29,884 nucleotides of DNA, from assembly GCA_946482325.1 (NCBI GenBank), contig CAMLRA010000035.1, positions 1-29,884 of the forward strand, in the 5' to 3' direction. Source of the DNA: an uncultured Chromatiaceae bacterium. Its GTDB lineage: Bacteria; Pseudomonadota; Gammaproteobacteria; Enterobacterales; Alteromonadaceae. The position numbers and the translations under genes are program-made. The stretch's first letter is position 1. Each line of letters begins with the position of its first letter. Under the pieces are notes generated by a model. It saw nothing but the letters and a program-made list of their open reading frames with translations, did not search any database and was not told the origin of the DNA. This document shows positions 1 to 9,253 of this stretch, piece after piece.

Positions 1-1
1 C

Positions 2-373
2 CTGGTGCGCCGCGTGTGCCAGCATTGCAAACAGCCGTATCAGCCGGATGAGCTGGAACAAACCTGGCTGAAGCATTTCCGCGCGCCGGCCGGCCTGCAG
101 TTCTGGCGCGGTCGCGGTTGTCAGTCCTGTAACTATTCCGGTTATAAAGGCCGGATTGGTGTGTTTGAGTTGCTGGTGCTGGACAAACCGCTGGCCGATG
201 CGCTGCGGCGTAATGACACTGAAGAATTTGCCCGCATCGCCTACAGTTCTGAGAATTTCAGCACGCTTGGCACTATGGCGCTGGATTATGCCCAACAAGG
301 CATCACCAGCCTGGATGAAGTGATCCGGGTATCGGAATATGTGGACTTAGACGCCATGGCGGGCTCTGTCTGA
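2..373 (+). CDS. mshE: MSHA pilus assembly ATPase MshE, C-terminal fragment
   Basis: This is the last ~123 codons of a GspE/PilB-family secretion ATPase; the 5' part lies outside the window, and base 1 belongs to the preceding codon. The visible piece has the two CxxC pairs of the family's zinc-binding C-terminal region (CQHC, then CQSCNYSGYKGRIGVFELL), followed by the usual helical C-terminal tail. MshE powers pilus extension from the cytoplasmic side of the inner membrane; in Vibrio it is known to bind cyclic di-GMP through its N-terminal domain, which is not visible here. Its TGA stop (371-373) shares one base with the ATG of the next gene, a platform protein, so the two are probably translationally coupled. 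The assignment as MshE rather than PilB or GspE rests on the following msh genes. Confidence 0.9.
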   Translation: MVRRVCQHCKQPYQPDELEQTWLKHFRAPAGLQFWRGRGCQSCNYSGYKGRIGVFELLVLDKPLADALRRNDTEEFARIAYSSENFSTLGTMALDYAQQGITSLDEVIRVSEYVDLDAMAGSV

Positions 374-1599
374 TGGCCAGTTTTCGCTATAGCGCCCGTG
401 ATCAACAAGGCCGGTTGCAATCCGGTGAGATTGACGCGCCAAGCGAAAGTGTGGTGGCCGACCAGCTACAACGCCGGCAATTGATCCCGCTCAATATCAG
501 CGAAATTGCGCCAGAACGGCAGCTAAAGCTGGACTTGTCCGGCTGGTTTGGCTCTGTGGTGCGGCTGCCCGAACTGATAGTGTTTGCCCGGCAAATGTAT
601 TCGCTGATGAAAGCCGGTATTCCGATCATCCGCGCCATTCGCGGCCTGGCCGAGAGTACCAGTTCAAAAGCTTTAAACACCGTGCTGCTCGATTTGGCCG
701 AGCAGCTGGAAAAAGGCCGTAGTCTGTCGGTGGCGATGGCCAGTCACCCGAAAGTCTTCAACCGGTTGATTGTCAGTATTGTGCATGTTGGTGAGAACAC
801 CGGCCGGCTCGATGATGCTTTTGCTCAGCTGTCGGATTATTTTGAGCAGGAAATGGAAACCCGCCGTCAGATTAAACAGGCAACGCGGTATCCGTCGTTT
901 GTACTGCTGGCGATTGTGGTGGCGATGGTGATCCTGAATATCTTTGTCATCCCACAGTTTGCTGCGATGTTCGCCCGCTTTGACACTGAATTGCCCTGGA
1001 CCACGCAAGTGCTGATTAGTACCTCAGCGTTTTTCGTCAATTATTGGCCCTGGTTATTGCTGGGGCTGACTTTAGCCGGCTTTTCCCTGTACCGCTACCT
1101 GCAGACCGATGATGGTCGTTATCGTTGGAGCCGTTACAAACTGCGTTTGCCGCTGATGGGCGACATTATCAACCGCGCCACTTTAGGCCGTTATGCCCGC
1201 AGTTTCGCGCTGATGCTGCGCGCCGGTGTGCCACTGACCACGGCGCTCAGTCTGGTGGCGGAAGCGGTCGACAACGATTTTATGGCGGACAAAATCCGCG
1301 AGATGCGGCGCAATATCGAACGCGGTGAAAGCCTGGTGCGCGTGTCGGCGCAAAGTGGTTTGTTTACGCCGCTGGTGATGCAAATGCTGGCGGTCGGTGA
1401 AGAAACCGGCCAGATGGATGACATGTTGCAGGAAGTAGCATTGTTTTATGAACGGGAAGTCGCTTTTGATCTGAAGTCGCTGACAGCGAAAATCGAGCCT
1501 ATTCTGATCACTGTGGTCGCAGTGATGGTGCTGTTATTGGCCCTGGGGATCTTTACCCCAATGTGGGACATGCTCAGTGCTTATCAAAAAGGCAACTGA
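373..1599 (+). CDS. mshG: MSHA pilus inner-membrane platform protein MshG (GspF/PilC family)
   Basis: A 408-residue GspF/PilC-type polytopic protein that forms the inner-membrane platform on which the pilus is assembled and couples it to the MshE ATPase. Two T2SSF repeats are visible, roughly residues 65-195 and 270-395. Both begin with the family pattern of an arginine/phenylalanine-rich helix followed by a gly-rich turn (LIVFARQMYSLMKAGIPI and LGRYARSFALMLRAGVPL). Hydrophobic segments lie near residues 170-195, 220-240 and 375-400. The length is normal for the family. The start overlaps the mshE stop by one base (TGATG), and no strong ribosome-binding site precedes it, which fits coupling. 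In Vibrio a small mshF gene follows mshG; here only 86 bases separate mshG from mshB, so no mshF is present at that place. Confidence 0.93.
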   Translation: MASFRYSARDQQGRLQSGEIDAPSESVVADQLQRRQLIPLNISEIAPERQLKLDLSGWFGSVVRLPELIVFARQMYSLMKAGIPIIRAIRGLAESTSSKALNTVLLDLAEQLEKGRSLSVAMASHPKVFNRLIVSIVHVGENTGRLDDAFAQLSDYFEQEMETRRQIKQATRYPSFVLLAIVVAMVILNIFVIPQFAAMFARFDTELPWTTQVLISTSAFFVNYWPWLLLGLTLAGFSLYRYLQTDDGRYRWSRYKLRLPLMGDIINRATLGRYARSFALMLRAGVPLTTALSLVAEAVDNDFMADKIREMRRNIERGESLVRVSAQSGLFTPLVMQMLAVGEETGQMDDMLQEVALFYEREVAFDLKSLTAKIEPILITVVAVMVLLLALGIFTPMWDMLSAYQKGN

Positions 1600-1605
1600 G
1601 CCAGC

Positions 1606-1685
1606 TTGGCAATCGACAGAAAAGCTGTCATTAATTAGTGTAATCAAAACTATAAACTATTGATTTAAGCCCCGGAGAACTGCGT
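1606..1685 (+). promoter_or_regulatory. Possible promoter and RBS region ahead of mshB
   Basis: The 86-base gap after mshG is AT-rich compared with its surroundings and contains a -10-like TATAAACT at 1651-1658. A -35-like TTGGCA at 1606-1611 lies too far upstream for that box, so a -35 at proper spacing is not convincing. A short GACAG/CTGTC hairpin sits at 1615-1629. A good GGAG ribosome-binding site (1674-1677) lies 8 bases before the mshB ATG. In Vibrio the structural prepilin genes are transcribed from their own promoter beginning at mshB, so a promoter here is expected, but the sequence support is weak. Confidence 0.3.
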
Positions 1686-2255
1686 ATGCGTACTATCTCA
1701 AGACAGCAACAAGGCTTTACCTTAATCGAATTAGTCATTGTCATTATTATCTTAGGTTTGTTGGCCGCCACGGCGCTGCCAAGATTCCTGAACGTCACTG
1801 AGCGCGCTGAAGACGTATCGGTCGAAGGTGTGGCCGGTGGTTTCGCCTCGGCAGTTGGTTTAGTGCGTGCCGGCTGGGAAATTGCCGGTCGGCCAAACAA
1901 TAACGTCGCCGCCAACCAAACCCGTGTTGAATACGACAATGTATTTATCGGTGTCGACGGTGCTATCGGTTTTCCGTCTGGCGACCCAACAGCGGATACC
2001 CGTGCCACGGCAGTCGATGCCGCAGATTGTGTGTTCCTGTTTAACAATCTGTTCCAGCAAGCAGGTGCCGCGACGGTCGATGCTACCTTTGATGCGACCG
2101 ACGATTTCTTTGCCCGCGCTGCCAGTAACGTCTGTGAATATCACCAAACTGCTGGTTTAGCCGCAGCGCCTGCAGCAGGTACTGGTGCGACGAATGGCTT
2201 TACCTATAATCCGCAAAACGGTAACGTATTGTCTTTCCTGAATAAACCAAACTAA
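1686..2255 (+). CDS. mshB: MSHA prepilin MshB
   Basis: A 189-residue type IV prepilin. The class III signal is clear: a 10-residue leader ending in Gly10, then FTLIELVIVIIILGLLAATA with the conserved Glu5 of the mature protein. It would be cleaved and N-methylated by the PilD prepilin peptidase and inserted in the inner membrane before assembly. The sequence after the helix (LPRFLNVTERAED) resembles that of MshA, so the two look like paralogues. Two cysteines in the C-terminal half (in AADCVFLF and SNVCEYH) could form the usual pilin disulfide. The ATG is preceded by GGAG at 8 bases. The MshB name follows from position (first of the B-A-C-D-O-P-Q order) and length; function as a minor pilin is from knowledge of the family. 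Confidence 0.87.
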   Translation: MRTISRQQQGFTLIELVIVIIILGLLAATALPRFLNVTERAEDVSVEGVAGGFASAVGLVRAGWEIAGRPNNNVAANQTRVEYDNVFIGVDGAIGFPSGDPTADTRATAVDAADCVFLFNNLFQQAGAATVDATFDATDDFFARAASNVCEYHQTAGLAAAPAAGTGATNGFTYNPQNGNVLSFLNKPN

Positions 2256-2267
2256 CAGAGCGTTATA

Positions 2268-2759
2268 ATGCAAAAGAGTAAAGGTTTTACCTTAGTTGAA
2301 CTGGTAATTGTGATCGTGATCCTCGGCATTTTGGCCGTCACAGCAGCGCCGAAGTTTTTAAACCTGAGCAGTGATGCAAAAATCAGTACTGTGAATGGCG
2401 TCAAAGGCGCATTGCAATCGGCTAACGCTGTGCTTTACAGCAAAGCAGTGCTGGCTGGCGAGCAGAAAAAGGCTAGTGGTTCAGTAACAGTTGATGGTGT
2501 GGCGATTGCGCTGGTCAATGGTTATGTCGCGGCTACCGCAGCTGAAGTACAGAAAGTGCTGGATTTGGAAGGTGGTTTTACTGTTGCACAAGGTGTAGCA
2601 AATGCAGCTGTCGGTGTCGCGGCAACGGATGTGATGGTTTATACCGGCACAGTGCCGACTACCACTTCCGCTTTAACTGACGTCTGCATGTTTATCTATA
2701 CAGCTGCAGCAAATAACACCTCAAAACCAACTTACACGCTGAAAACCGGCGGCTGTTAA
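2268..2759 (+). CDS. mshA: MSHA major pilin MshA
   Basis: A 163-residue type IVa prepilin with a short leader, Gly6, then FTLVELVIVIVILGILAVTA. The following PKFLNLSSDAKISTV matches the N-terminal helix typical of MshA. The protein ends in a disulfide-loop arrangement: a cysteine in DVCMF and the final residue, Cys163. MshA is the major subunit of the mannose-sensitive haemagglutinin pilus, used for surface attachment and biofilm start. It lies only 12 bases after mshB, with an AGAG ribosome-binding site (2257-2260), modest for a major subunit. The middle is Ala/Val-rich and variable, as expected for a surface-exposed pilin. Confidence 0.9.
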   Translation: MQKSKGFTLVELVIVIVILGILAVTAAPKFLNLSSDAKISTVNGVKGALQSANAVLYSKAVLAGEQKKASGSVTVDGVAIALVNGYVAATAAEVQKVLDLEGGFTVAQGVANAAVGVAATDVMVYTGTVPTTTSALTDVCMFIYTAAANNTSKPTYTLKTGGC

Positions 2760-2764
2760 CAACT

Positions 2765-3250
2765 ATGCAGCTATGCCGCCGGGCCGGTTTTACCCTGATA
2801 GAACTGCTGGTGGTGATCCTGCTGATTAGTATTCTGGCGGCTACGGCCGCCAGTCGTTTTTTTACCACTGACGACATCCAGCCGCAGCAACAACGCGATG
2901 CGGTGATCAATTTATTGCGTCAGGTACAGATGCAAAGCATGCAGGACAGCAGTGGGGTTTATAGCCGTTGTCCGACAGTGTTATTGCAAACGAACGTCGC
3001 CGGCATCGCCCGGCAAAATGCCTGTAATGCGTCCGCCAGTTTCACTGTGGACAGCAGTGACCTCAGTCAAATCAGCCTCAGCGGTAGCGTTGTCAGCAGC
3101 AGCGCCGGCAGCCTGCCTTTATCTTTGCGCTTTGACAGCTGGGGCCGTCCACGCAGCAGTTGCAGCAGCGGTTGCACCATTAGTTTTGCTGCTGGCGGCA
3201 TGACCAGTAGCCTCTGTATCGAAGCCAGTGGTTATATCGGGGCCTGCTAA
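2765..3250 (+). CDS. mshC: MSHA minor prepilin MshC
   Basis: A 161-residue prepilin with leader ending at Gly8, then FTLIELLVVILLISILAATAA. The rest is Ser-rich with several cysteines, including a CSSGC pair and a terminal Cys161, consistent with disulfides in the periplasm. It fits MshC by position directly after mshA and by length. Minor pilins of this set are thought to form a tip or initiation complex. It starts 5 bases after the mshA stop, with no strong ribosome-binding site, so coupling to mshA translation is likely. Sequence outside the signal is too divergent to confirm the name independently. Confidence 0.82.
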   Translation: MQLCRRAGFTLIELLVVILLISILAATAASRFFTTDDIQPQQQRDAVINLLRQVQMQSMQDSSGVYSRCPTVLLQTNVAGIARQNACNASASFTVDSSDLSQISLSGSVVSSSAGSLPLSLRFDSWGRPRSSCSSGCTISFAAGGMTSSLCIEASGYIGAC

Positions 3251-3862
3251 ATGATCAAAAGCCCACGCCTGTTCCGCTGCCGCCGCAAAAATTTCCGCCA
3301 TCAGCCGGCTGCCAGGCTGCAGCGTGGTTTTACCCTGGTTGAACTGGTGATCGGTATGGTGGTGCTGGCGATTGCGCTAACGCTGCTGACCGGCGTGTTG
3401 GCGCCGCTGCACCGCGATTCCGGCGCTATCTGGTTGCAGGTCAGAAGTGCCGAGCTGGCGCAAAGCCTGCTCAGCGAAGTGATGGCGCGCTCCTTTGATG
3501 AAAATTCCAGCCGCAGTGGCAGTCCGCTGCGCTGCGGTGAAACCGGCGCCGGCAGTTGTGCCACCAGTATGCCGGCTTGTCCGGTCAGCGGTATGTCTGC
3601 AGTCACAGAAGAAGCCAACCGGCAGGATTACGACGACGTCGATGATTTCCATTGCCTGCGCGCTGATGCCGCGACTTTAACCGACTGGTTGGGCACCAGT
3701 CTGGCCAGCCGTTACGCCAATTATCAGCTGGCGATAAATGTCAGCTACGACGGCAGCGCCAGTGGCGCGGCCAGCAATAATCTGGTGAAACGCATCACGC
3801 TGAATATCACCGCGCCGGATGGCACTGTGCTGACGTTCAGCGCCTTAAAGGGCAACTGGTAA
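3251..3862 (+). CDS. mshD: MSHA minor prepilin MshD
   Basis: A 203-residue prepilin whose ATG directly follows the mshC stop (TAAATG). Its class III signal is unusual for the length of the leader: 26 basic residues (rich in Arg, with Lys and His) before Gly26, then FTLVELVIGMVVLAIALTLLTG. No later in-frame ATG could shorten the leader. Four cysteines are spread through the periplasmic part. Position between mshC and mshO and overall length agree with MshD. The function as minor pilin is inferred from the cluster. Confidence 0.82.
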   Translation: MIKSPRLFRCRRKNFRHQPAARLQRGFTLVELVIGMVVLAIALTLLTGVLAPLHRDSGAIWLQVRSAELAQSLLSEVMARSFDENSSRSGSPLRCGETGAGSCATSMPACPVSGMSAVTEEANRQDYDDVDDFHCLRADAATLTDWLGTSLASRYANYQLAINVSYDGSASGAASNNLVKRITLNITAPDGTVLTFSALKGNW

Positions 3863-4692
3863 TGCGCCGCCGTCCTGCCCTTACCCGAGGTTTCACTTTG
3901 GTGGAACTGGTCACAGTGATGGTCCTGCTGGGCATCGCAGTGGTTGGCTTGTCGACGTTACTCGGCAATATGTCCGGCATTTACCTGCAATCGGCGCAAC
4001 GTGAACAGTTACTGGGGCAAAGCCGCTTTGTGCTGGAGCGGCTCAATCGCGAACTTCGTGATGCGGTGCCGAACAGTCTGCGCGTCAGCAACAGTGGCAG
4101 CTGGTCTTGTCTGGAGTTTGTGCCCTTTAGCGCCGTGGTGCGTTATCGCACTATCGCAATACAGCCAGATACGCTGATGACTATGGACGTGGTCAATCTT
4201 GACGCGACTTTTACTGCCGCCGCTGGACAATGGCTGCTGGTGTATCCAACCAGTCCGGCTGATATTTATGCGGTATCCAGCCAAAAAATACAGCTGCACA
4301 ACACGCCATTGCTCAACGACGGTGATAATAAAACCACGACCTATCGTTTGCAGTTCAGTCAGGCCTTTGGTTTTGGCACTGCATCGCCGGCGACGCGGGC
4401 TTATTTATTGAATAGCCCTGTCAGTTTTTGTGCGCTCGGCAATGAAATTCGCCGTTACGACGGATATGGTCTACAAAGCAGTCAGCCAGTGCCGGGCAGC
4501 GGGCTTAGCAATGGCGCGCTGATGGCGCGTCAAATCAGCAATGATCTGGCAACACGGCCAGTGTTTGAACTGGCCGCGGATACACTGACCCGCAATTCAT
4601 TAGTGCAAATTCAGCTGGAGCTGACGTCGGAGCAGGACAGCGGCACCGTGCTCAGTTACAGCCATTTAGTACAGGTGAGTAATGTCCCATAA
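3862..4692 (+). CDS. mshO: MSHA minor prepilin MshO (PilW-like)
   Basis: A 276-residue prepilin, longer than the others, with leader ending at Gly10 and FTLVELVTVMVLLGIAVVGL. The mature part has the PilW/GspJ-like pattern of a long helix running into QLLGQSRFVLERLNRELRDA, typical of minor pilins that form the priming complex. The ATG shares one base with the mshD TAA stop, preceded by AAAGGG at ~10 bases. It overlaps mshP by 11 bases. Order and length match MshO. Confidence 0.84.
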   Translation: MRRRPALTRGFTLVELVTVMVLLGIAVVGLSTLLGNMSGIYLQSAQREQLLGQSRFVLERLNRELRDAVPNSLRVSNSGSWSCLEFVPFSAVVRYRTIAIQPDTLMTMDVVNLDATFTAAAGQWLLVYPTSPADIYAVSSQKIQLHNTPLLNDGDNKTTTYRLQFSQAFGFGTASPATRAYLLNSPVSFCALGNEIRRYDGYGLQSSQPVPGSGLSNGALMARQISNDLATRPVFELAADTLTRNSLVQIQLELTSEQDSGTVLSYSHLVQVSNVP

Positions 4693-5116
4693 GCAGCATC
4701 TTTTACCACAAAGTGCAAAACGCCGCCGCCAATCCGGCAGTGCGCTGGTGATCGCCGTATTTGTGCTGTTATTTGGTAGCCTGATTTTGCTGGCATTGGC
4801 ACGGCTCAGTACAGCCTCCGGCACTTCGCTGATTTATGAAGTGCAGGGCCAGCGGAGTTATTGGTTGGCCAAATCGACGTTGGAACTAGGCCTGGTACAG
4901 CTGTTTCCACTCAATCAGACTGCGCAAAGCTGCGCGGCGGTGAATACAGCAGTTCGCAACTGGAACAGCAGTGACTGGGCCGGGTGCCAGAGCCAGCTGT
5001 CCTGTAGCGAAGACACCATCGACAGCAAAAAATGGTTCCGTCTGGTCAGCACTGCACAGTGCGGCGACGGCGATCTGCTGACCAGTCGGGTGCTCAGTGC
5101 GGAGGCCAGCGAATGA
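4682..5116 (+). CDS. mshP: MSHA pilus-associated protein MshP (PilX-like)
   Basis: A 144-residue protein with a basic leader (AKRRRQSG, Gly19) and then SALVIAVFVLLFGSLILLAL. The FTLIE pentad and Glu5 of ordinary prepilins are replaced, which is characteristic of the PilX/MshP type. A single N-terminal membrane helix is followed by a short Cys-containing periplasmic part. It overlaps mshO by 11 bases, and its TGA overlaps the mshQ ATG (ATGA), so mshO, mshP and mshQ are probably translated together. A role with MshQ at the pilus is inferred from this constant pairing. Confidence 0.83.
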   Translation: MSHKQHLLPQSAKRRRQSGSALVIAVFVLLFGSLILLALARLSTASGTSLIYEVQGQRSYWLAKSTLELGLVQLFPLNQTAQSCAAVNTAVRNWNSSDWAGCQSQLSCSEDTIDSKKWFRLVSTAQCGDGDLLTSRVLSAEASE

Positions 5117-7971
5117 ACAGATGGCGAATCTGGTTGCCGCTCAGTCTGCTGGCAGTATTGAGCAACTTCGCTCAGGCTGTTGACCCGGTCTGCGACACAA
5201 ACTGGACAAAAACCAGCAGCAGCTGGACTTGCAATGGCAATGGCAAAGTGACCTTCAGCAGTAATACCAGCTTTGTGCCGAGTGGCAATCTGACCTTGAT
5301 TGCAAACAATGGTTTTTTACTGAGCGGCAACATTGTAGGCAGTGCGAATATCCGCGTGGATCTGCAATCAAGTTATGGTGATTACAGCATTAGCAACAGC
5401 ACCATTTACGGTAATTTATCCGCCTCGAGTGGCGTGTTCAGCGTCTCCGCGTCGACGCTGAACGGTACAGTGAATACCGGCGGGGACATTACCCTCAGTA
5501 CGACCACTGTGACCGGACTGGTCACCAGCAGTAGCAATACGGTGACGCTTAGTAACAGTACGCTGCAAGCGGGGATCTCCGCACGTTCCGGTATCACAGC
5601 GAGTGGCGGCACTATTAATGGTGCAATCACGATGACCGCGCTGAATATCGTCCGGCTGACCGGCGTGACGATGCCAACCGGCAGTATCAGCGGGGCCAGC
5701 CATGTTTATCTGGACAACTCGGACCTTGGCAGCGCCTCGTCGAAGGTTAATGTTACGACCGGCAGCAACGACATCTATGTGCAGGGCGGCTCAGTGATTT
5801 ATGGTGATCTGTCGGCAGCTGTGAATTCCAATGGCACAGTGCAAGTACAAAACGGTTCTGTCTATGGGCAGTGTTTGCCCAAATCTAACCCGGTCAACGC
5901 CTGTAATGCCACGCCACCAGCCACTGTGCATCATTATGAACTGAGCTACGCCAGCCCAGGCGTTACCTGCGAAGCGGAGCCTGTGAGCATTAAAGCCTGC
6001 ACCAATGCGGCCTGTACCACGCTCTATAGCGGCGCCACCTCGGTCACGCTGGCGGCAAGCAACAGCGGCAGCTGGACGAACAGCAGCCCCACTTTTAGTG
6101 CCGGCAGCGCCAGCAGTGCTTTGCGAAAAACCAGCACAGGTAGTTCAGTTATCAGTGTAAGCGCAGCCAGTCCAACGGCCAGTAACGCACTGGTGTGTAA
6201 AAATTCCGGCGCGACCGACAGCAGCTGCAGCATCAGTTTTGCCGACACCGGGCTGAAAATTTTCGCTACCGATGGCGTGTCAGCAGTGCCGAATCTGGTT
6301 GCCGGCGTCAATTACACCGTCAAGTTACGGGCGATCGAAACCAACACCACCACAGGGGCTTGTCAGGCGCGGGTGCAAGGCACAAAGACGGTTGGCGTAG
6401 CTTTTCGCTGTCTGAATCCATCAACTTGCGTGAGTGGGCAAACCGTCAGTCAAGGCAATGTCGGCATTGGTGGTACTTCGGCCAGCAGTAGTCCGAGTTA
6501 TATCAACGTGCCTTTGACTTTTGACAGCAGCGGCACAGCCACTGTGCCGTTTAATTATAGTGACGTCGGACAAATCGCTTTGCATGCACAGCTCAGCCTG
6601 GCAGCCAGTGGTAATGACCCTGCTATCACGCTGACGGCGCCTGCAGCAACGCCGGTAGTGAAGCCATATCAGCTCCGGGTTTTTGCCGTCAACTTGTCCA
6701 CCGGCACTGGTGTCAATCCGCAAACGACCAGCAGCGGCGCAGGCTTCTTACCGGCCGGGAGTTTGTTTCGGGTGCAGTTAGACGTGCTCAATGCGGCAGG
6801 AAACCGCACACCGAACTTTGGCCGCGAAAGCAGTCCGGAAGCGCTGAATGTTGGATTTGTCAGTTTGGTATATCCGTCGGGTGGCACTGGGAATGCAGCT
6901 TACCTGACCAACAGCGGCAGTTTTACTGCAGTCGGCAGTTTCCCCGGCCGCTTCCAAAACGCACAATTAAGCTGGCTGGAAGCTGGTAGCTTTACGTTGC
7001 GAGGGTTACTGGCGGATGGCGATTATCTGGGGGCAGGTGATGTTGGCCTGAAGCCAACCAGTGAAACCATTGGCCGGTTTTATCCGCAGCATTTTGTGCT
7101 GAGTAATGTCAGCAGCGCCAATATCTGCAGTGCCGGTAGTCCGGCGTTTAGTTATATGAGTCAGCCCGGTGTGCCTTTGAGCTTTACCCTCGAAGCGGTG
7201 AATACCGCAGGCACCAGGCTGCTGAATTATAACAGTGCCAGTGGCAGTCCTATTTACACCGGGACTGCGGTGATTGGCCTGGTGGCAGAAAACAATGGCA
7301 GCAGCCATACAGCCAGTCTGGGCGGTCGGCTGACAGGACAACCGACACCAACCTGGCAACAAGGCCGTTATCAGTTCAGCGCCAGCAGTTTGCAGCTGGA
7401 TCGGGGCAGCAGCCCGGATGGCCCATTTCTGAATTTTCAGCCGGGCGTTAAAGTGTTGTCAGAATTAGATAGCCGTAATCTGCAAAGCACTGTGCTGACC
7501 ATGAACGCTGCAACCAGCGGTGTTTGTGCCGGTACCGCCTGTGATGCCGCGGCGCTTGGCAATGAGCTCAAGTTTTACTACGGCCGGCACCGGCTGGAAA
7601 ATGCGTATGCCAATGCTTTTCAGGCCGCCTCAGTAGTGCTCAAAGCCGAAGTCTGGAATGGCAGTCAGTTTGCACTGCACAGTGCCGACAGCTGCAGTGA
7701 TGCGCTGCCAGCAGCATTAACCGCAACAGGGGCGCCCGCGCTGACGGTCAGTGGTAGCAATACCAAGCTTGCCGCTGGCGTCAATCCGGTCAACTCTTTG
7801 ATGTTGTCCGCACCGGGGCAAAATGGCAGCTGGGGTCTGCAGTATCAGGCACCGGTCTGGCTGAAATACAACTGGAACACCAGCACTGCCGGTGATGAAA
7901 ACCCCAGTGCCACGGCGTTATTTGGCCGTTATCGCGGTAACGACCGGCTGATTTATCAGCGTGAACAATAA
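5113..7971 (+). CDS. mshQ: MSHA biogenesis protein MshQ, large secreted (DUF6701-type)
   Basis: A 952-residue exported protein. The chosen ATG at 5113 is preceded by GGAG (5101-5104) and overlaps the mshP stop. It gives a proper Sec signal peptide of about 22 residues ending NFAQA. An in-frame ATG at 5032 would put 27 Arg/Cys-rich residues ahead of the signal and is unlikely. Residues ~45-265 are Ser/Thr/Gly/Asn-rich with ~18-residue repeats (separate entry). After a Cys-containing linker (~280-400), the rest looks like the beta-rich MshQ/DUF6701 region and ends with the typical FGRYRGNDRLIYQREQ. MshQ closes MSHA loci and is thought to be an exported pilus-associated adhesin or assembly factor; its exact role is not settled. 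Confidence 0.85.
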   Translation: MNRWRIWLPLSLLAVLSNFAQAVDPVCDTNWTKTSSSWTCNGNGKVTFSSNTSFVPSGNLTLIANNGFLLSGNIVGSANIRVDLQSSYGDYSISNSTIYGNLSASSGVFSVSASTLNGTVNTGGDITLSTTTVTGLVTSSSNTVTLSNSTLQAGISARSGITASGGTINGAITMTALNIVRLTGVTMPTGSISGASHVYLDNSDLGSASSKVNVTTGSNDIYVQGGSVIYGDLSAAVNSNGTVQVQNGSVYGQCLPKSNPVNACNATPPATVHHYELSYASPGVTCEAEPVSIKACTNAACTTLYSGATSVTLAASNSGSWTNSSPTFSAGSASSALRKTSTGSSVISVSAASPTASNALVCKNSGATDSSCSISFADTGLKIFATDGVSAVPNLVAGVNYTVKLRAIETNTTTGACQARVQGTKTVGVAFRCLNPSTCVSGQTVSQGNVGIGGTSASSSPSYINVPLTFDSSGTATVPFNYSDVGQIALHAQLSLAASGNDPAITLTAPAATPVVKPYQLRVFAVNLSTGTGVNPQTTSSGAGFLPAGSLFRVQLDVLNAAGNRTPNFGRESSPEALNVGFVSLVYPSGGTGNAAYLTNSGSFTAVGSFPGRFQNAQLSWLEAGSFTLRGLLADGDYLGAGDVGLKPTSETIGRFYPQHFVLSNVSSANICSAGSPAFSYMSQPGVPLSFTLEAVNTAGTRLLNYNSASGSPIYTGTAVIGLVAENNGSSHTASLGGRLTGQPTPTWQQGRYQFSASSLQLDRGSSPDGPFLNFQPGVKVLSELDSRNLQSTVLTMNAATSGVCAGTACDAAALGNELKFYYGRHRLENAYANAFQAASVVLKAEVWNGSQFALHSADSCSDALPAALTATGAPALTVSGSNTKLAAGVNPVNSLMLSAPGQNGSWGLQYQAPVWLKYNWNTSTAGDENPSATALFGRYRGNDRLIYQREQ
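5401..5721 (+). repeat. ~18-residue tandem repeats in MshQ (beta-solenoid-like)
   Basis: MshQ residues 97-203 fall into six consecutive units starting at Thr97, Thr115, Thr132, Thr150, Thr167 and Thr186, with spacings of 18, 17, 18, 17 and 19 residues. The loose consensus is Thr-hydrophobic-x-Gly-x-hydrophobic, then a turn, then alternating hydrophobic/Ser residues; examples are TLNGTVNTGGDITLSTT and TINGAITMTALNIVRLTGV. Less regular units appear before and after, to about residue 265. Regular length with alternating hydrophobics suggests a right-handed beta-solenoid, as in bactofilin or pectate-lyase-like folds. The fold is inference. Confidence 0.6.
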
Positions 7972-8021
7972 CACCGCGTTTACAGCTGTGCGAATCCCCT
8001 CACACTCAGCACAATTGCAGC

Positions 8022-9228
<1,207 letters not shown>

Positions 9229-9253
9229 CTGAATCTGTCCGGCGGCCGAGTAC

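Noticed and set aside
5032..5112. Earlier in-frame ATG for mshQ
   Set aside because: It would add 27 Arg/Cys-rich residues before a perfect signal peptide; ATG 5113 has GGAG and the usual ATGA overlap with mshP.
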